This document shows, piece by piece, positions 17,537-25,736 of a DNA stretch of 64,000 nt. The DNA is taken from positions 434,001 to 498,000 of the forward strand of contig CBDBIU010000003.1 in NCBI GenBank assembly GCA_965206025.1. Direction: 5' to 3'. This DNA is from G963668345 sp965206025 (GTDB lineage Bacteria; Acidobacteriota; Terriglobia; Bryobacterales; UBA6623). Position numbers and translations under genes: made by a program. Numbering within the stretch: position 1 is the first letter of the stretch; the number at the start of each line of letters is the position of its first letter. The notes below the pieces were generated by a model. That model searched no databases. It was not told where the DNA came from and saw only the letters and a list, made by a program, of their open reading frames with translations.

Positions 17537-17666
17537 CACCCGCCCCACGGAGACCAATCTCAGCTATCGTGCTCCCGGCATCCAGCAGCGGGGATGATCC
17601 AGGTCTTTTCGATCCCAATCTCCCGCCTGCAAGCCGGTTGTCGGCGTGGGCACGCGCGAATCCGCC

Positions 17667-18264
17667 TTATTCCTCACGCAATCCCAGCGCCTTGATCTTG
17701 GAGGCCAGCGTAGTGGGTCTGAGTCCGAGCAACTTCGCGGCGCCGGACGGCCCGGAGATCCGCCAATGAGTTGCTTCCAGCGCGGACAGCAGATTTTCAC
17801 GCTCCCGTTGCTTGAGCTTCAGCGGCGGCACGGCCAACCGCCGGCAGGATTCCAAAAGGAAGTACTCGGCCAGCATCGCTACGTCCCCCGCTCTCTCGCG
17901 GAGAGGAGCGACGTTGATGGGGAACACACTGAGCCGGTAGTAGAGATCCTCACGAAACCGTCCGGCTTCGACCTCCTTTTCCAGATTCCGGTTGGTCGCC
18001 GCGATGAGTCTTACGTCCACCTTGCGCGTGCGCTCGTCACCGATCCGCTCGAAGGTCCCTTCTTGCAGCACGCGCAACAGCTTGCTTTGCAGATCCAAGG
18101 GGATCTCGCCAACTTCGTCCAGAAAAAGCGTCCCTCTGTCGGCTAGCTGAAAGCGACCCACGCGGTCACGAATCGCCCCGGTGAACGCTCCCTTGACGTG
18201 GCCGAAGAACTCGCTTTCGAAGAGCTCCCGCGGCACGTTCCCAGGTGAACACTCCTCTCGAAAG
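17667..18264 (-). pseudogene. Sigma-54-dependent activator, N-terminally truncated remnant
   Basis: The frame matches the later part of an NtrC-type AAA+ domain: RELFESEFFGHVKGAFTGA (GAFTGA loop that contacts sigma-54), RGTLFLDEVGEIPLDLQSK (Walker B), AATNRNLEKEVEAGRFREDL and PLRERAGDV. A Fis-type HTH (GAAKLLGLRPTTLASKIKAL) ends it. The receiver domain and Walker A are absent: homology begins abruptly at about 18264 and the upstream codons are unrelated. Without Walker A it cannot bind ATP normally. An IS-end-like repeat lies just upstream at 18389-18436. Confidence 0.8.
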
Positions 18265-18388
18265 CGGAGGGGGTGGCCGACAAACGACCGAATACCCTCT
18301 CGATGCAGCCAATCATCACACCCGATCAGCAACTATGACCTGACGGGCTTCGAAGCAAGCTCAAGCGTCCTCTCTCGGCCATCGTCGC

Positions 18389-18436
18389 TTCAGATCACCT
18401 TGTGTGCGACCCCCCCCGTTCAGGATCATCTTGCAT
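18389..18436. repeat. IS-end-like iteron pair, copy 1
   Basis: TTCAGATCACCTTGTGTGCG, a C-rich spacer and TTCAGGATCATCTTGCAT form two related iterons about 30 bases apart. The same pair, better preserved, lies upstream of a transposase fragment at 25568-25619. This suggests the remains of an insertion-sequence end that accompanied truncation of the sigma-54 activator gene. Confidence 0.6.
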
Positions 18437-18461
18437 TGGGCTAAATGTATAATAAGGAGCG

Positions 18462-19307
18462 ATGTCTGAGCAGTTGGGTAAGCAGGAGCGGCTGTTCTCG
18501 ATCCTTCGCTCGATGGATCGCGTCCTGGTAGCCTACTCGGGGGGCACGGACTCGGCTTACCTGGCCTGGGCCGCGAACCGAGTCCTGGGGGCCGGCGCGC
18601 TCGCCGTAACCGCCGACTCGGCTTCGATCCCGGAATCCCACAAGCGGGACGCCGAAGAATTCGTCAAGCGATACGGCATCCGCCACCGCTACATCGAAAC
18701 CAACGAGTTCGACAACCCCGACTACGTGCGCAATGACGCCAATCGCTGCTTCCACTGCAAGGACGAGCTATTCAGCCAACTCAGTGAGACCGGGCGCGCG
18801 CTGGGCTTCGAGCACATCACCTACGGCGTCAACGTGGACGACACGAAAGACTTCCGGCCCGGTCATCGCGCGGCGAAGGAACACGGCGTCCGCGCGCCGC
18901 TGCTCGAAGCCGGCCTAGCCAAGGCGGAGATCCGCGCGCTGTCGCGCCGCGAGGGCCTGCCCACTTGGGATCGCCCTGCCGCCGCCTGCTTGAGCTCGCG
19001 CATCCCCTACGGAACGACTGTGACGAAAGAGAAAGTAAAGCTTGTAGAGAAGGGCGAAGAAGCGCTCAAAAGTCTCGGCTTCGAAATCTACCGCGTCCGC
19101 TATCACGGCGAGCTCGTGCGCATTGAGATCGGCCGGGATGAATTGGCTCGCGCGCTCGACGTCGAGATGGCCGGCAAGATCACCGGCGTGTTCAAGAGTC
19201 TCGGTTTCCACTACGTCACGCTCGACCTAGAGGGCTATCGTCTCGGTTCGCTCAACGAAGCGCTTCCCTCCGCCGACAAAGCGCAAGGCCTGCCCATCAT
19301 TTCCTAG
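18462..19307 (+). CDS. larE: ATP-dependent sacrificial sulfur transferase LarE-like
   Basis: A 281-residue PP-loop protein. SGGTDS (residues 26-31) binds ATP. Cys176 in RPAAACLSSRIPYGT is at the position of the sacrificial cysteine whose sulfur LarE inserts into the nickel-pincer nucleotide cofactor. CFHCKDELF near residue 97 gives two more cysteines, reminiscent of the cluster-type LarE variants. No larA, larB or larC is adjacent, so its partner is not visible here. It could also be a tRNA-thiolation relative, but the C-terminal half looks LarE-like. Its stop TAG is at the edge of a dispersed element. Confidence 0.85.
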   Translation: MSEQLGKQERLFSILRSMDRVLVAYSGGTDSAYLAWAANRVLGAGALAVTADSASIPESHKRDAEEFVKRYGIRHRYIETNEFDNPDYVRNDANRCFHCKDELFSQLSETGRALGFEHITYGVNVDDTKDFRPGHRAAKEHGVRAPLLEAGLAKAEIRALSRREGLPTWDRPAAACLSSRIPYGTTVTKEKVKLVEKGEEALKSLGFEIYRVRYHGELVRIEIGRDELARALDVEMAGKITGVFKSLGFHYVTLDLEGYRLGSLNEALPSADKAQGLPIIS

Positions 19308-19449
19308 CCCGCGTTTCTCGCCACAGTCTGTACGTATCGGCTGGCGCATAACTTGTGAGGCAAGCGGGCGCGATGAATCGCGCCTCTCCATACCTGGCGG
19401 CGGGCGTTCGCTTGCATTCCTGGCGACTGCTGATGAGAAAAGCAGGCTA
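19304..19449. repeat. Dispersed palindromic element, subtype with GCGCGAT hairpin
   Basis: The left end is CTAGCCCGCGTTTCTCGCCA and the right end, reverse-complemented, TAGCCTGCTTTTCTCATCAG. The interior has GGCAAGCGGGCGCGATGAAT, then CGCGCCTC, a small inverted repeat (GGCGCGAT facing ATCGCGCC) that also occurs in the copy at 37299-37499. It provides the stop TAG of larE. Confidence 0.7.
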
Positions 19450-19655
19450 CACGAACGGGTTTGGAAACAAGTCCGCGGCGACGCGTTTTTCCTCAAGCGA
19501 TTCACTGCAGGTGGCACCGCTTCCTGTGATACACTACGTTTCTGCAAAAAAGACTTTTTACTCTTTTTTCTGTTTCCGTCGTAGAAAAAAGTTTAGCCAA
19601 CCCTCTGAAATCCGAAACCTGGCCGCCGTTGGCCCAGCCATGGCCAGAGAGCTAA
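19450..19655. other. Region upstream of dnaA
   Basis: It contains a T-rich stretch (about 19545-19595, with several runs of T or A) before the dnaA start. No convincing DnaA box was found here. The dnaA promoter should lie in this interval. Confidence 0.4.
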
Positions 19656-20981
19656 ATGGACGTCTGGAAGCAGATCCTAAGGCGCCTCGAAGCACAGGTG
19701 AGCCGCGAGAACTACTCGAACTGGCTTGAGCCCATTCGCCTCAGCCATGTAGATGACCAGCACACCCTCCATTTACTGGTTCCCAACGCAAGCGCCCAAC
19801 AGTGGCTTGAGTCCGAGTACCAAGAGACGATCCTCGACGCGGCGCAGAGTCTCTCCTTGGCGTTCGAGTCCGTTGTGTTCACGCTAAACGGTACAGCGGC
19901 GCCCTCCGAGATGAATCGGTCGGCGGCGACGGCGCGGCAAACGTCGTTTGACTTCCGCGCGGCGGCCAGCTGTTTCCATCCGCGGTACACCTTCGATACC
20001 TTCGTGGTGGGATCGTGTAATGAATTTGCCGCCGCGGCGGCTCACGCTGTCGCCCGCAACCCAGCACGAGCCTATAACCCCCTCTACTTGTACGGCGGCG
20101 TCGGTATGGGGAAGACCCACCTGATGCAAGCGATCGGCCAAGAGCTTCAGAAGAACTTCCCGCACCTGCGCGTCATCTACGTCACCAGCGAGCAGTTCAT
20201 GAATGAGATGATCAACTCACTCCGCTATAACCGGATGAGCTCTTTCCATGAGCGGTTTCGCTCGGCTGACGCCCTGCTCGTTGACGATATCCAAATGATC
20301 GCTTCAAAAGAAAGGACGCAGGAGGAATTCTTCCATACATTCAATGCTCTCCATCACATGGAGAAGCAGATCGTTCTCTCCAGCGACCGGACTCCCCGGC
20401 AAATCCCCGGTGTTGTCGATCGCCTCCGATCGAGGTTTAGTTGGGGCCTGCTCGCTGACATCCAGCCGCCTGATTTGGAGACGAAGATGGCCATCCTCGA
20501 CCGCAAAGCCGAGGAATCTTCGGTGAATCTGCCCGACAAAGTCCGCAGCTACGTAGCGATGCAAATGCAGTCTAACATACGTGAACTCGAGGGCGCTCTG
20601 ATTCGACTGACAGCCATCTCGTCTCTGACGGGAGCCGACATCTCACTCTCCATGGCGAAGCAAGCGCTCAGCTCGATGATCTCCGTCAGCGAGTGTAAAG
20701 CAACCATCGAGTCGATCCAGGGAATAGTCAGCCAAGAGTTCGGGCTTCAGCCCGGAAAACTACAGGAAAGAACAAACGTCAAAGCCATCTCATTCCCTCG
20801 CCAGATTGCCATGTACCTGTGCAAGGAGCTAACCGGGGCTTCTCTCCCCGAAATCGGGCGGGCCTTCAACGGCAAGCACCACACGACGGTTCTCCATTCA
20901 GTTTTAAAGGTTGAGCGGCTGCGCCAGCGAGATCCCAATCTAAACAAGCTGATCCACAAGCTAACTGACAGATTTAATTAG
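19656..20981 (+). CDS. dnaA: Chromosomal replication initiator DnaA
   Basis: A 441-residue initiator that binds DnaA boxes and melts oriC. Domain I is at the N-terminus (MDVWKQILRRLEAQVSRENY). A short variable linker follows. The AAA+ domain starts near residue 110, with Walker A GGVGMGKT (147-154) and Walker B ALLVDDIQMI (Asp210, Asp211). The C-terminal DNA-binding domain includes the signature GKHHTTVLHSVLKVE. The ATG fits the family start. It is followed by a probable origin, dnaN and gyrB. Confidence 0.97.
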   Translation: MDVWKQILRRLEAQVSRENYSNWLEPIRLSHVDDQHTLHLLVPNASAQQWLESEYQETILDAAQSLSLAFESVVFTLNGTAAPSEMNRSAATARQTSFDFRAAASCFHPRYTFDTFVVGSCNEFAAAAAHAVARNPARAYNPLYLYGGVGMGKTHLMQAIGQELQKNFPHLRVIYVTSEQFMNEMINSLRYNRMSSFHERFRSADALLVDDIQMIASKERTQEEFFHTFNALHHMEKQIVLSSDRTPRQIPGVVDRLRSRFSWGLLADIQPPDLETKMAILDRKAEESSVNLPDKVRSYVAMQMQSNIRELEGALIRLTAISSLTGADISLSMAKQALSSMISVSECKATIESIQGIVSQEFGLQPGKLQERTNVKAISFPRQIAMYLCKELTGASLPEIGRAFNGKHHTTVLHSVLKVERLRQRDPNLNKLIHKLTDRFN

Positions 20982-21240
20982 ATATAATAAAGTGTCCGCG
21001 TCCTTCTGGATTCGTATCGATGCGAGCAGTGGAAACTTGACGATTCGCTGAGGCGGACTCCCAGAAAGAGCCTGTTTTTTCACAAGACAGATCGTGTCTA
21101 GTACTAGTATTAACAACCACTTACAGTGTTTTCCACAGATCCACAGAGCCTATGATGATTAACCTTATGTAGATTGTAGATGTAAGGAGCTAACTCATCT
21201 TAGTCGCAGCCCTTCGTCAAAGCCGCGGCTGGACAGGCGG
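20982..21240. other. Probable replication origin (oriC) between dnaA and dnaN
   Basis: The 259-base gap holds TTTTCCACA at 21129-21137, which fits the TTWTNCACA DnaA-box pattern, followed at once by GATCCACAG, a second weaker box. AT-rich segments flank them, such as CTAGTACTAGTATTAACAAC just upstream and GATGATTAACCTTATGTAG downstream. TATAAT at about 20984 may be a -10 element for dnaN. The position between dnaA and dnaN is a common oriC site. Few boxes are visible, so the call rests on position as much as sequence. Confidence 0.55.
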
Positions 21241-22365
21241 ATGATATCCATGGAACTAACCGTAAAGAAGGCTGACCTGGTTCGGGAGTTGAGCTTGGGT
21301 CAAGGTGTTGTCGAGAAGAAAACGACTATCCCCGTACTATCGAATGTGCTGGTTGAGGCGGGAGATAGCGGTATCACTCTGACTGTCACGGACCTGGAGT
21401 TGGGTGTCCGAAGTGCCTGTCCGGCGGTTGTGAAGAAGGGTGGGGCGACGACGATCCCAGCGCGGAAGCTGCTGGATTATGTCCGACTACTTCCGGATGC
21501 TGAACTGGCGATCCAGGTGAATCAGAGTCACTCGGTGAGTATTGTCTGCGGGCGCTCGCGGACCAGGGTGGCGGGCATGTCGAGGGATAACTTTCCCGAG
21601 CTGCCGCCGATGCCGTCTCCGATTACTCAGATACCCGCGTCTCTGCTGGTAAACACGATCGGCAAGACAATTTTTGCCATTGCCAGCGAGGAATCGCGCT
21701 ATACCCTCACGGGGTCCCTTTTGTTGTTGAAGCCGGACTCGCTGACGATGGTGGCAACTGATGGGCACCGCTTGTCCTTTATCAAGGCGGATTGTCCGTT
21801 TGAGGGTATTTCGGGGGAGCTAGAAGTCCTGGTGCCGAAGAAGGCCATGGCTGAGGTACTAAAGATTGCCTCTGAAGTGGATGGCTCAACCGGGATTGAC
21901 TTCGCCATGGATGACAATCATCTTTTCTTCCAGTGTGGTCAGCGGCTGCTGATTTCTAGGAAGCTTAGCGGTCAGTTCCCGGACTACGAGCGGGTCCTGC
22001 CCGAGGTCGAGGGGAGTAGTTTGGTTCTGAATCGAGAGGAGGTTACTGCGGCGATTCGGCGCGTTGCTCAGTTTGCGGATGATCGCTCGCATGCAGTCCG
22101 CCTCGAAGTTAACTCGGAAGAGTTGCGGCTGGAGGCAAGCGGCTCGGAAGCAGGTCAGAGCGAAGAGTCCCTACCCGTTAACTATGAAGGGAACGATATA
22201 AAGATCGGCTTTAACTCACACTATTTACTGGACTTCATGGGTGTTGCGGATACGGAGTTGATCGAGTTTCGCTTTACCGATAGCGAGAGTGCCGGACAAC
22301 TGCAGCTAGACCCGCCACCGGAGGGGTACAACTATCGCTACGTTATCATGCCCATGAGAGTTTAA
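21241..22365 (+). CDS. dnaN: DNA polymerase III beta sliding clamp
   Basis: A 374-residue ring-forming processivity clamp of three similar domains. MELTVKKADLVRELSLGQGV and TIPVLSNVLVEA mark domain 1, LTGSLLLLKPDSLTMVATDG, ending HRLSFI, marks domain 2, and the C-terminus YRYVIMPMRV is the typical clamp tail. Two ATGs (21241 and 21250) could start it; the second gives MELTVKK, the more usual beginning. It ends 9 bases before gyrB. Confidence 0.97.
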   Translation: MISMELTVKKADLVRELSLGQGVVEKKTTIPVLSNVLVEAGDSGITLTVTDLELGVRSACPAVVKKGGATTIPARKLLDYVRLLPDAELAIQVNQSHSVSIVCGRSRTRVAGMSRDNFPELPPMPSPITQIPASLLVNTIGKTIFAIASEESRYTLTGSLLLLKPDSLTMVATDGHRLSFIKADCPFEGISGELEVLVPKKAMAEVLKIASEVDGSTGIDFAMDDNHLFFQCGQRLLISRKLSGQFPDYERVLPEVEGSSLVLNREEVTAAIRRVAQFADDRSHAVRLEVNSEELRLEASGSEAGQSEESLPVNYEGNDIKIGFNSHYLLDFMGVADTELIEFRFTDSESAGQLQLDPPPEGYNYRYVIMPMRV

Positions 22366-22374
22366 CGAGGAAAG

Positions 22375-24798
22375 ATGCCTACTAGCCAGACAGAGACCCG
22401 CTACGACGCGGAGAGCATTCGGGTTTTGGAGGGCCTTGAGGCCGTGCGGCTGCGCCCGGCGATGTATATAGGTTCAACAGGAGAGCTCGGCCTACACCAT
22501 TTAGTTTACGAAGTAGTTGATAACTCTGTAGATGAGGCCCTGGCCGGTTGTTGTACGGAGATTTCCGTTACTATTCACATCGATAACTCGATAACTGTTG
22601 TGGACGATGGTCGTGGGATACCGGTGGCCCGCCATGCCGAGGAGGGCGTCTCGGCCGCCGAGGTTGTCATGACCAAGCTTCATGCCGGCGGCAAGTTCGA
22701 CTCTGACAGCTATAAGGTCTCGGGCGGACTTCATGGGGTCGGCGTGAGCTGTGTCAATGCCCTTTCCGAGCAGCTTTCTTTAGAGGTTTGGCGCGAGGGC
22801 TTTACCTGGGAGCAGGAGTACAAGAGGGGTTTGCCGGGGGGCCCGCTCCAGAAGACAGGTAAGGCGGGGCGAAAGACGGGCACGAAGATCACCTTCAAGC
22901 CTGACGTGGAGATCTTTACCGCGACGGAGTTTAACTACGACACGCTGGCCCAGCGCCTCCGGGAGATGGCCTTCCTCAATGGCGGGCTGAAGATTCATTT
23001 TGTCGATGAGCGGGGCGAGCGCAAGCCGCAGTTATTTCACTTCCAGGGCGGAATCGCGGAGTTCGTCGCCTACTTGAATCGCGGCAAGATACCCCTTCAT
23101 CCTGAGCCGATTCATTTCAGCGGCGAGCGTCGTATCAACGGCGAAACCAGGCTGGGCATGGAGGTGGCCATCCAATATAACGATGGCTACGCGGAGAACG
23201 TTTTCAGTTTTGCGAATACCATCAACACAATAGACGGAGGGACCCACCTAAGCGGATTCCGCTCCGCGCTAACGCGAACGATCAATGCCTACGGCCAGCA
23301 GGCGAAGCTGTTCCGGGACGTTAAGGAGAACCTCTCGGGGGACGACGTGCGCGAGGGTCTGACGGCCGTCGTGAGCGTTAAGCTGCCGCAGCCCCAGTTT
23401 GAAGGGCAGACGAAGGGCAAGCTGAACAGCGATATCCAAGGCCATGTTGTCGCCTTCGTGAATGAGAAGCTGGGGGAGTACTTTGAGACGCAGCCCCGGG
23501 TTGCCCGCAAGGTTGTCCAGAAGGCCATCGAGGCCGCCCGCGCTCGGGAAGCGGCTCGCAAGGCCCGGGATCTGACGCGGCGCAAGGGTGCTCTCGATTC
23601 GGGGGGGTTGCCGGGTAAACTGGCCGACTGCCAGGAAAAGGACCCCCGGCGAGCGGAGCTTTTTATCGTCGAGGGTGAGTCCGCTGGCGGCACAGCCAAG
23701 CAGGGACGCGACCGCCGTACGCAGGCCATTCTCCCGCTTAAGGGGAAGATTCTGAATGTGGAAAAGGCGCGCTACGACAAGATGTTAAACCACAACGAGT
23801 TACGCGCCATGATTATTGCTCTGGGAACGGGCATTGGAAGCGAAGACTTCGATGCCGGCAAGCTGCGCTATCACAAGATCATCTTAATGACGGATGCCGA
23901 TGTCGACGGCTCCCACATTCGCACCCTACTGCTGACGTTCTTCTTCCGCCAGATGAGGGAGTTGGTCGATCGAGGTCACATCTTTATCGCGCAGCCGCCG
24001 CTCTACCGCGTCAAGCGCGGTCGAGGGGAGCGCTATATCAAGGATGAGAAGGAGTTCACCCGCGAGATCATCCGCTTGGCGACCGATGGCCTTCAGATCC
24101 ACTACGGAAGCAACGGTCGGGATGGAGAGGTGATCGACCCCGGGGACGTGCGGAAGTTTCTTCTTCAGGTGGATGACTACGCGGCCATGTTTGAGCAGCT
24201 CGCGCGACGGCTTCGGAATTCCGGGGTAGTCGAGGTTCTCTCCGATGTAGAGCTTCCGCTGGACACGAAGGAGGATTACCAGCAGAAGGCCAACGTCAGT
24301 CGACTGGCTGCTCGGCTGACGGAGCTGGGCTTGACGGCCAAGGTGCTGGCCGACGAGATGCACTCGGCCTGGATGGTTTCCTTTAGGGAGTCGACTGAAG
24401 CGGAAAGGTTTATCAATCTGGAGTTGGCGGCGCAACCGGAATACCGCCGCCTGCGCTCGCTTTCCCGGCAGATGGCTCGCTTCAATCAGCCCCCGTTCCA
24501 GGTTATTTCCAAGAGAGCGAGCGAAAAGGTCACCGACTGCGTTTCCCTGTTCAGGCACGTGAAGGCCGTCGGTATGAAAGACGCGACGATCCAGCGGTAT
24601 AAGGGCCTCGGGGAGATGAACGCGTCGCAGTTGTGGGACACAACCATGAACGCCGAGACCCGGCGCCTTTTGCAGGTCCGAATTGACGACGCCGTCGAGA
24701 GTGAAAAAATCTTTTCCACGCTGATGGGGGAAAACGTCGAGTCCCGCCGCAAGTTCATTGGCGACAACGCGCTTGACGTCAAGAATCTGGACATTTAG
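22375..24798 (+). CDS. gyrB: DNA gyrase subunit B
   Basis: An 807-residue ATPase subunit of gyrase. GHKL ATPase motifs: EVVDNSVDEALAG, VVDDGRGIPVARH and SGGLHGVGVSCVNALSE. The TOPRIM domain has EGESAGGTAKQGRDRRTQAI, DADVDGSHIRTLLLTFFFRQ and the later RYKGLGEMNASQLWDTTM. Start is ATG with GAGGAAAG upstream, 9 bases after dnaN, so the two are probably co-transcribed. recF, often between them, is absent from this gap. Confidence 0.97.
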   Translation: MPTSQTETRYDAESIRVLEGLEAVRLRPAMYIGSTGELGLHHLVYEVVDNSVDEALAGCCTEISVTIHIDNSITVVDDGRGIPVARHAEEGVSAAEVVMTKLHAGGKFDSDSYKVSGGLHGVGVSCVNALSEQLSLEVWREGFTWEQEYKRGLPGGPLQKTGKAGRKTGTKITFKPDVEIFTATEFNYDTLAQRLREMAFLNGGLKIHFVDERGERKPQLFHFQGGIAEFVAYLNRGKIPLHPEPIHFSGERRINGETRLGMEVAIQYNDGYAENVFSFANTINTIDGGTHLSGFRSALTRTINAYGQQAKLFRDVKENLSGDDVREGLTAVVSVKLPQPQFEGQTKGKLNSDIQGHVVAFVNEKLGEYFETQPRVARKVVQKAIEAARAREAARKARDLTRRKGALDSGGLPGKLADCQEKDPRRAELFIVEGESAGGTAKQGRDRRTQAILPLKGKILNVEKARYDKMLNHNELRAMIIALGTGIGSEDFDAGKLRYHKIILMTDADVDGSHIRTLLLTFFFRQMRELVDRGHIFIAQPPLYRVKRGRGERYIKDEKEFTREIIRLATDGLQIHYGSNGRDGEVIDPGDVRKFLLQVDDYAAMFEQLARRLRNSGVVEVLSDVELPLDTKEDYQQKANVSRLAARLTELGLTAKVLADEMHSAWMVSFRESTEAERFINLELAAQPEYRRLRSLSRQMARFNQPPFQVISKRASEKVTDCVSLFRHVKAVGMKDATIQRYKGLGEMNASQLWDTTMNAETRRLLQVRIDDAVESEKIFSTLMGENVESRRKFIGDNALDVKNLDI

Positions 24799-24896
24799 GC
24801 GCGCCGGCGGGCCTACGTGGGTCAGCTGACAGGCCCGCGAGACCATTGGGGGCTGGCCCCATCATCCGCGGAGGGCGTTTTCCAGGCTGAGGTCTT

Positions 24897-24955
24897 TTCA
24901 GGATCATCTTGTGTTGGAAACACTCCCCCCGTTTCGCAGTCATTCCGCATTCGGT
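24897..24955. repeat. IS-end-like iteron pair, copy 2 (degraded)
   Basis: TTCAGGATCATCTTGTGTTG, GAAACACTCCCCCCGTTT, then CAGTCATTCCGCATTCGG match, with changes, the pair at 25568-25619. It lies just left of the first copy of the duplicated coxB leader, in the same orientation as the other copies. Confidence 0.55.
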
Positions 24956-24960
24956 GGCTC

Positions 24961-25066
24961 TTGCTTGGAAACCAGATACTCATCTTTGATACACTGGCGA
25001 GTTACCTTCTGAACACGGGTTCTTCCATCATCAAGGAGTAAGGCAATATGGCGTTTCTTCTGGCGC
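24961..25066 (+). repeat. Duplicated coxB leader, first (decoy) copy
   Basis: These 106 bases are identical to 25631-25736. The copy includes CATCAAGGAGTAAGGCAATA with the ribosome binding site and ATG and the codons for MAFLLA. After the last shared base the sequence changes to a reversed transposase fragment, so translation from this copy would yield a short nonsense peptide. Any promoter within the shared segment is also duplicated. Confidence 0.85.
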
Positions 25067-25434
25067 GACTTAGGCTCTGCGCCGCCGCAGGCGATAGATC
25101 TGGGCCACCGAGATCCCCGCCAGCCGCTCGTATTCGCGCTGCTGGTACTGCTGGTATTCCCGCTCGAGGATCTTGCGCGTGGCCGGGCCGCTGAGGGTTT
25201 CGTGGGCCTCGTCCACCGCCGCCAGCAGTTCGACGTCGGCGGGCGTGTACTTGCGGGCAAAGCATGCCGCCGGTAGCGGGCGGGTTGGAGTTCTCCGCCC
25301 TGCCGGTACTGCTGGATCAGCCGCGTGATTTGCGCCCGGCTCAGTCCGGTCATCTTGACCAGATACTGCCGCAGCAGCCCTTTGTCGGCGCGGTTTTGGC
25401 GGCTGTAGCCGTGCTGGCGAAGCGTGCGCGCCAC
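25067..25434 (-). pseudogene. Transposase (integrase-type) fragment, frameshifted
   Basis: Read on the minus strand, the frame begins MARTLRQHGYSRQNRADKGL, then LRQYLVKMTGLSRAQITRLI, the HTH of a DDE integrase-type transposase, and breaks near ARYRRHALPA. The homologous stretch continues in a second frame as ARKYTPADVELLAAVDEAHE and LAGISVAQIYRLRRRRA. The catalytic DDE domain is missing. It lies between the two coxB leader copies and cannot be functional. Confidence 0.8.
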
Positions 25435-25567
25435 CCACGATCTCGGCCCGCCCTTTGCCTTTGAATCGAATCTCCTCTGGAGTGGAGAAACTGCTGGATC
25501 TGTTGCAGGTTCAGCTGCTGGTGTTTTGCACTTGGATAGTCATCCCAGCATGCCCACTCCCCGATCC

Positions 25568-25619
25568 TTCAGGCTCATCTTGTGTGAGAAACAAACTCCC
25601 GTTCAGACTCATCTTGCAT
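25568..25619. repeat. IS-end-like iteron pair, copy 3 (best preserved)
   Basis: TTCAGGCTCATCTTGTGTGA and TTCAGACTCATCTTGCAT are two iterons 35 bases apart, located upstream (in the transposase's reading direction) of the transposase fragment. Tandem end iterons are common at the ends of some IS families. The same motif occurs at 24897-24955 and 18389-18436. Confidence 0.65.
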
Positions 25620-25630
25620 GAGACAAGACT

Positions 25631-25736
25631 TTGCTTGGAAACCAGATACTCATCTTTGATACACTGGCGAGTTACCTTCTGAACACGGGTTCTTCCATCA
25701 TCAAGGAGTAAGGCAATATGGCGTTTCTTCTGGCGC
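25631..25736 (+). repeat. Duplicated coxB leader, functional copy
   Basis: Identical over 106 bases to 24961-25066. This copy runs on into the intact coxB frame and provides its ribosome binding site AAGGAG and ATG at 25718. Confidence 0.85.
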
